Notes under the pieces: model-generated
The model's database searches: none
What the model saw: the letters and a program-made list of their open reading frames with translations, nothing else
Told to the model about the DNA's origin: nothing
Translations under genes and position numbers: made by a program
Part shown: piece by piece, positions 62,066 through 64,000 of the stretch
Numbering within the stretch: position 1 is the first letter of the stretch
How the letters are laid out: every line of letters starts with the position of its first letter
From: Curvibacter sp. AEP1-3
GTDB taxonomy: Bacteria > Pseudomonadota > Gammaproteobacteria > Burkholderiales > Burkholderiaceae_C
Direction: 5' to 3'
DNA length: 64,000 nucleotides
NCBI RefSeq assembly: GCF_002163715.1
Contig: NZ_CP015698.1
Span: 1,984,001-2,048,000 of the forward strand

Positions 62066-62739
62066 CCGACCACTTTGTAAAAGCTGTCCACGTCAATGCG
62101 GCTGGTCCGCGTACGGTTGACCGGAGCCGCCTCATCAGCGTACCCTAGGGCCACGCCACACACGATGTGGCTCTCCGGCCCCAGTCCCAAGTGCTCGCGC
62201 ACCAGACCGGGGTACGATGCCAGCGCGCCAATGGCACAGCTAGCCAGCCCACGGGACTGCGCCGCCAACAACAGGCCGTACAGCGCCATGCCCAAATCCA
62301 TGAAGCTGCCGCTGCCCAAGCCCCGCTCGATGGTCACGACCAACGCCACCGGCGCATCAAAGAAACGGAAGTTGCGCTCAAACTGCTGGTCGCGCCCGGC
62401 GCGGTCCTCGCGGGCAATGCCTATGCTGTCGTAGAGCGCACGGGCCGCGGCCACCTGCCGGCGGCGCAAATGTCCGGGCATGGGGTCGGGGAAGTAGCTG
62501 TAGTCCTCGGCCTCGGCGCTGCCTTCGCGGTAAGCACCAGACATGGCCTGCGACAAGGCCTCGCGCACCGCGCCACGCACCTGAATGAAACTGCCCGGCT
62601 GCAGGTTGGCACCACTGGGCGCCAAACGCGCATTGATGAGCACATCGTGCAACAGGGAATCAGGCACCGGCTGGCCCGTAAAGCCGCGCACCGAAGTGCG
62701 GGCGCGCGCCAAAGCGGTGAAGGCGTCGACCTCCGACAT
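62062..62739 (-). CDS. Nitroreductase family protein
   Basis: A 225-residue FMN-dependent oxidoreductase. It begins ALARARTSVRGFTGQPVPDS and has RLAPSGANLQPGSFIQV, GSFMDLGMALYGLLLAAQ and HIVCGVALGYADEAAPVNRT, the normal order for the family. It reduces nitroaromatics, quinones or related compounds with NAD(P)H. It is 5 bases downstream of the GhrA-like gene and probably co-transcribed. Confidence 0.9.
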   Translation of the reverse strand: MSEVDAFTALARARTSVRGFTGQPVPDSLLHDVLINARLAPSGANLQPGSFIQVRGAVREALSQAMSGAYREGSAEAEDYSYFPDPMPGHLRRRQVAAARALYDSIGIAREDRAGRDQQFERNFRFFDAPVALVVTIERGLGSGSFMDLGMALYGLLLAAQSRGLASCAIGALASYPGLVREHLGLGPESHIVCGVALGYADEAAPVNRTRTSRIDVDSFYKVVG

Positions 62740-62744
62740 GCCGC

Positions 62745-63674
62745 TCAGTAGCCCCGCCCAGCATCCACCAACCCTGCCACCGACTGCCCGCTTTGCAGCG
62801 CTGCAATCTTGCGGGCGATCTGGGCAATGCTTTCCGAACGCAGGGTGCGCGCCGAGGTGTGCGGTGTGACCGTGATCTTGGGGTGCGCCCAGAACGCATG
62901 GCCTTTGGGTAGCGGCTCCACACGAAATACGTCCAGCGTGGCACCTGCAAGATGGCCACTATCGATGGCGGCGAGCAAATCAGCATCCACCACATGGGCA
63001 CCACGGGCTACGTTGATCACATAACCACCGGGGCGGATATGGGCCAGTGTGCGGGCATTGAGAATGCTTTCAGTCTCGGGCGTCAGAGGCAGCAGGCACA
63101 CCACGATGCGACTGGCCGCCAGAAAGTCCTTCAGCTGCGCTTCCCCATGGAAGCACTGCACGCCATCCAGATTTTTGGGTGAACGGCTCCAGCCATTCAC
63201 CGGAAAATCGAACTGCGCCACGGCTTTGGCCACGCGCTCGCCCAAGACCCCAAGCCCCAGCACGCCCACAGGGTAGTCCACCCGGCTGCGCGGCTTGCGG
63301 AAGGACCACTTGCCGTTGGCCATGTCGGCCTCGTAGCCATCGAACTCACGGAAGTGGCGGATCACAGCGTGGCACACATACTCCGCCATTTGCACCGACA
63401 TGCCGGCATCGTCCAAGCGGATGACGGGCACACCGGCCGGCAGGTTCAGCTTCATCAAGGCGTCTACACCGGCACCGGTGTTGAAGATGGCCTTCAAACC
63501 CCGTTGCTCGTCCAGCATCTGCTGCGGGGGTTTCCACACCACCGCGTAGTCCGCCGCCGGTGCGCCGGGTTGCCAGAGGCTGACCTCGGCGCCGGGAATG
63601 GCAGCTTGTAGGCCGGGGATCCAGGTGGCCTCGTCGAAATCGGCCGAATAGTAGGTAATGCGCAAAGAACTCAT
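62745..63674 (-). CDS. ghrA: Glyoxylate/hydroxypyruvate reductase A
   Basis: A 309-residue D-2-hydroxyacid dehydrogenase of the GhrA type, reducing glyoxylate or hydroxypyruvate with NAD(P)H. The cofactor fold shows GVLGLGVLGERVAKAVAQF. The catalytic residues are Arg in NVARGAHVVD, Glu in DVFRVEPLPKGH and His in VTPHTSARTL. The start is ATG 63674 (MSSLRITYYSADF); the frame can extend to 63713 but the added residues are not conserved-looking. Confidence 0.92.
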   Translation of the reverse strand: MSSLRITYYSADFDEATWIPGLQAAIPGAEVSLWQPGAPAADYAVVWKPPQQMLDEQRGLKAIFNTGAGVDALMKLNLPAGVPVIRLDDAGMSVQMAEYVCHAVIRHFREFDGYEADMANGKWSFRKPRSRVDYPVGVLGLGVLGERVAKAVAQFDFPVNGWSRSPKNLDGVQCFHGEAQLKDFLAASRIVVCLLPLTPETESILNARTLAHIRPGGYVINVARGAHVVDADLLAAIDSGHLAGATLDVFRVEPLPKGHAFWAHPKITVTPHTSARTLRSESIAQIARKIAALQSGQSVAGLVDAGRGY

Positions 63675-63709
63675 ATCCGCATTTTCACCGCAGCGCGGGC
63701 TGCCTTCCT

Positions 63710-64000
63710 TCAAGCGGAGACAGCCATGCGCAGAAGTTCGCTGCCCTCGGTTACCTGGTCGCCCGGCGCGAAAAGCAGTTCGCCCACGGTGCCGTCGGCC
63801 GGCGCGGCAATGGTGTGCTCCATCTTCATGGCCTCCATCACGGCGAGGGCCTGACCTTTCTTGACGGCATCGCCCGCCTTCACCGCAAACGACACCACTT
63901 TGCCGGGCATGGGCGCGGTCAGGCGGCCGCCTTCAGACTGGGCGTCGCCGGCATGGGCCAGGGCATCAATTGCTATGATTTGTGTAGCACCTCGCGCAGT
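63710..64000 (-). CDS. Acyl-CoA carboxylase alpha subunit, C-terminal biotinyl domain (partial)
   Basis: The 3' end of a gene that enters from the right edge; the frame is open to base 64000. The last part is a biotinyl domain: APMPGKVVSFAVKAGDAVKK, then VMEAMKMEHTIAAPADG with the biotinylated Lys, and LFAPGDQVTEGSELL. It belongs to a biotin-dependent acetyl-, propionyl- or 3-methylcrotonyl-CoA carboxylase. HMG-CoA lyase in the window makes methylcrotonyl-CoA a fair guess. A family A repeat encodes ARGATQIIAIDA just before the domain. Confidence 0.9.
   Translation of the reverse strand, partial: TARGATQIIAIDALAHAGDAQSEGGRLTAPMPGKVVSFAVKAGDAVKKGQALAVMEAMKMEHTIAAPADGTVGELLFAPGDQVTEGSELLRMAVSA
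63969..64000 (-). repeat. Family A palindromic repeat, copy 10 (cut by the window edge)
   Basis: On the minus strand ACTGCGCGAGGTGCTACACA then ATCATAGCAATT. It is in frame in the carboxylase gene, in the linker before the biotinyl domain. The left half of the element is beyond the window. Confidence 0.75.

Noticed and set aside
811..64000. CRISPR array
   Set aside because: The repeats found are dispersed over tens of kilobases in both orientations, with no regular spacing, spacers or cas genes.
1..64000. tRNA or rRNA genes, prophage, integrase or insertion-sequence genes
   Set aside because: No clover-leaf-like intergenic sequence, no integrase or transposase frame and no phage structural genes were seen.

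Overview
The window is high-GC, gene-dense bacterial chromosome. I infer Betaproteobacteria, order Burkholderiales, most likely Comamonadaceae close to Rhodoferax. The support is an S-adenosylhomocysteine (SAH) riboswitch driving ahcY-tlyA-metF, a double-length UvrA, the gene repertoire, and a short dispersed repeat that I recall as typical of that family. I see no tRNA or rRNA, no insertion sequence, no prophage and no CRISPR array. Genes are tightly packed and no gene-free stretch exceeds 300 bases.

Layout. 1-9900 is mostly housekeeping: the end of a LuxR-type regulator, a secreted GlcG/HbpS protein, a secreted ankyrin protein, tyrS, an M23 peptidase, anmK, the DUF6776-like/bactofilin/erpA group, rplM-rpsI with a clear promoter and terminator, and a membrane Ser/Thr kinase. 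9960-19420 holds rlmJ, the riboswitch-controlled methyl-cycle operon ahcY-tlyA-metF, a LacI regulator, prfC, a HAD phosphatase and an MFS transporter. 19450-24000 holds a secreted Lys/Ala-rich protein, an acetylpolyamine amidohydrolase, a PPC/DUF296 protein, a MurA with Asp in place of the active-site Cys, and an alpha/beta hydrolase. 24057-33513 is a LysR-regulated, homoprotocatechuate-like meta-cleavage cluster with an FAD oxidase, a Bug-type binding protein and a ketopantoate-reductase-like enzyme. 33520-36444 is an envelope-stress-like operon (Spy-like protein, small protein, response regulator, sensor kinase).

36593-45729 is a second aromatic module: an XylR/DmpR-type sigma54 activator faces a divergent operon of an aromatic-aldehyde dehydrogenase, a complete Liv-type ABC importer and a coniferyl-alcohol-dehydrogenase-like SDR. 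The intergenic region holds a 59-bp near-perfect palindrome and a good -24/-12 promoter. 45749-52120 is one 2123-residue UvrA with four ATPase modules. 52243-57443 holds two small unknowns, an MHS-family transporter with a large inserted domain, a DsbA-family isomerase, a YbaK-DUF1289 fusion and HMG-CoA lyase. 57587-62065 is a biotin-uptake operon bioMNY plus acyl-CoA synthetase and thiolase. The right edge holds a nitroreductase, a GhrA-type reductase and the biotinyl end of an acyl-CoA carboxylase.

The most unusual signal is not a gene. Two families of short palindromic repeats are scattered through the window and several copies lie in frame inside conserved genes. Family A (about 40-55 bp, ten copies) sits in five intergenic or gene-end sites and inside tlyA, the HAD phosphatase, uvrA, the YbaK-DUF1289 fusion and the carboxylase at the window edge. 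Family B (about 70-83 bp with 11-19 bp terminal inverted repeats) occurs four times, all inside the double-length uvrA. These copies encode protein linkers and seem to lengthen domain boundaries, and in one case to join two genes.
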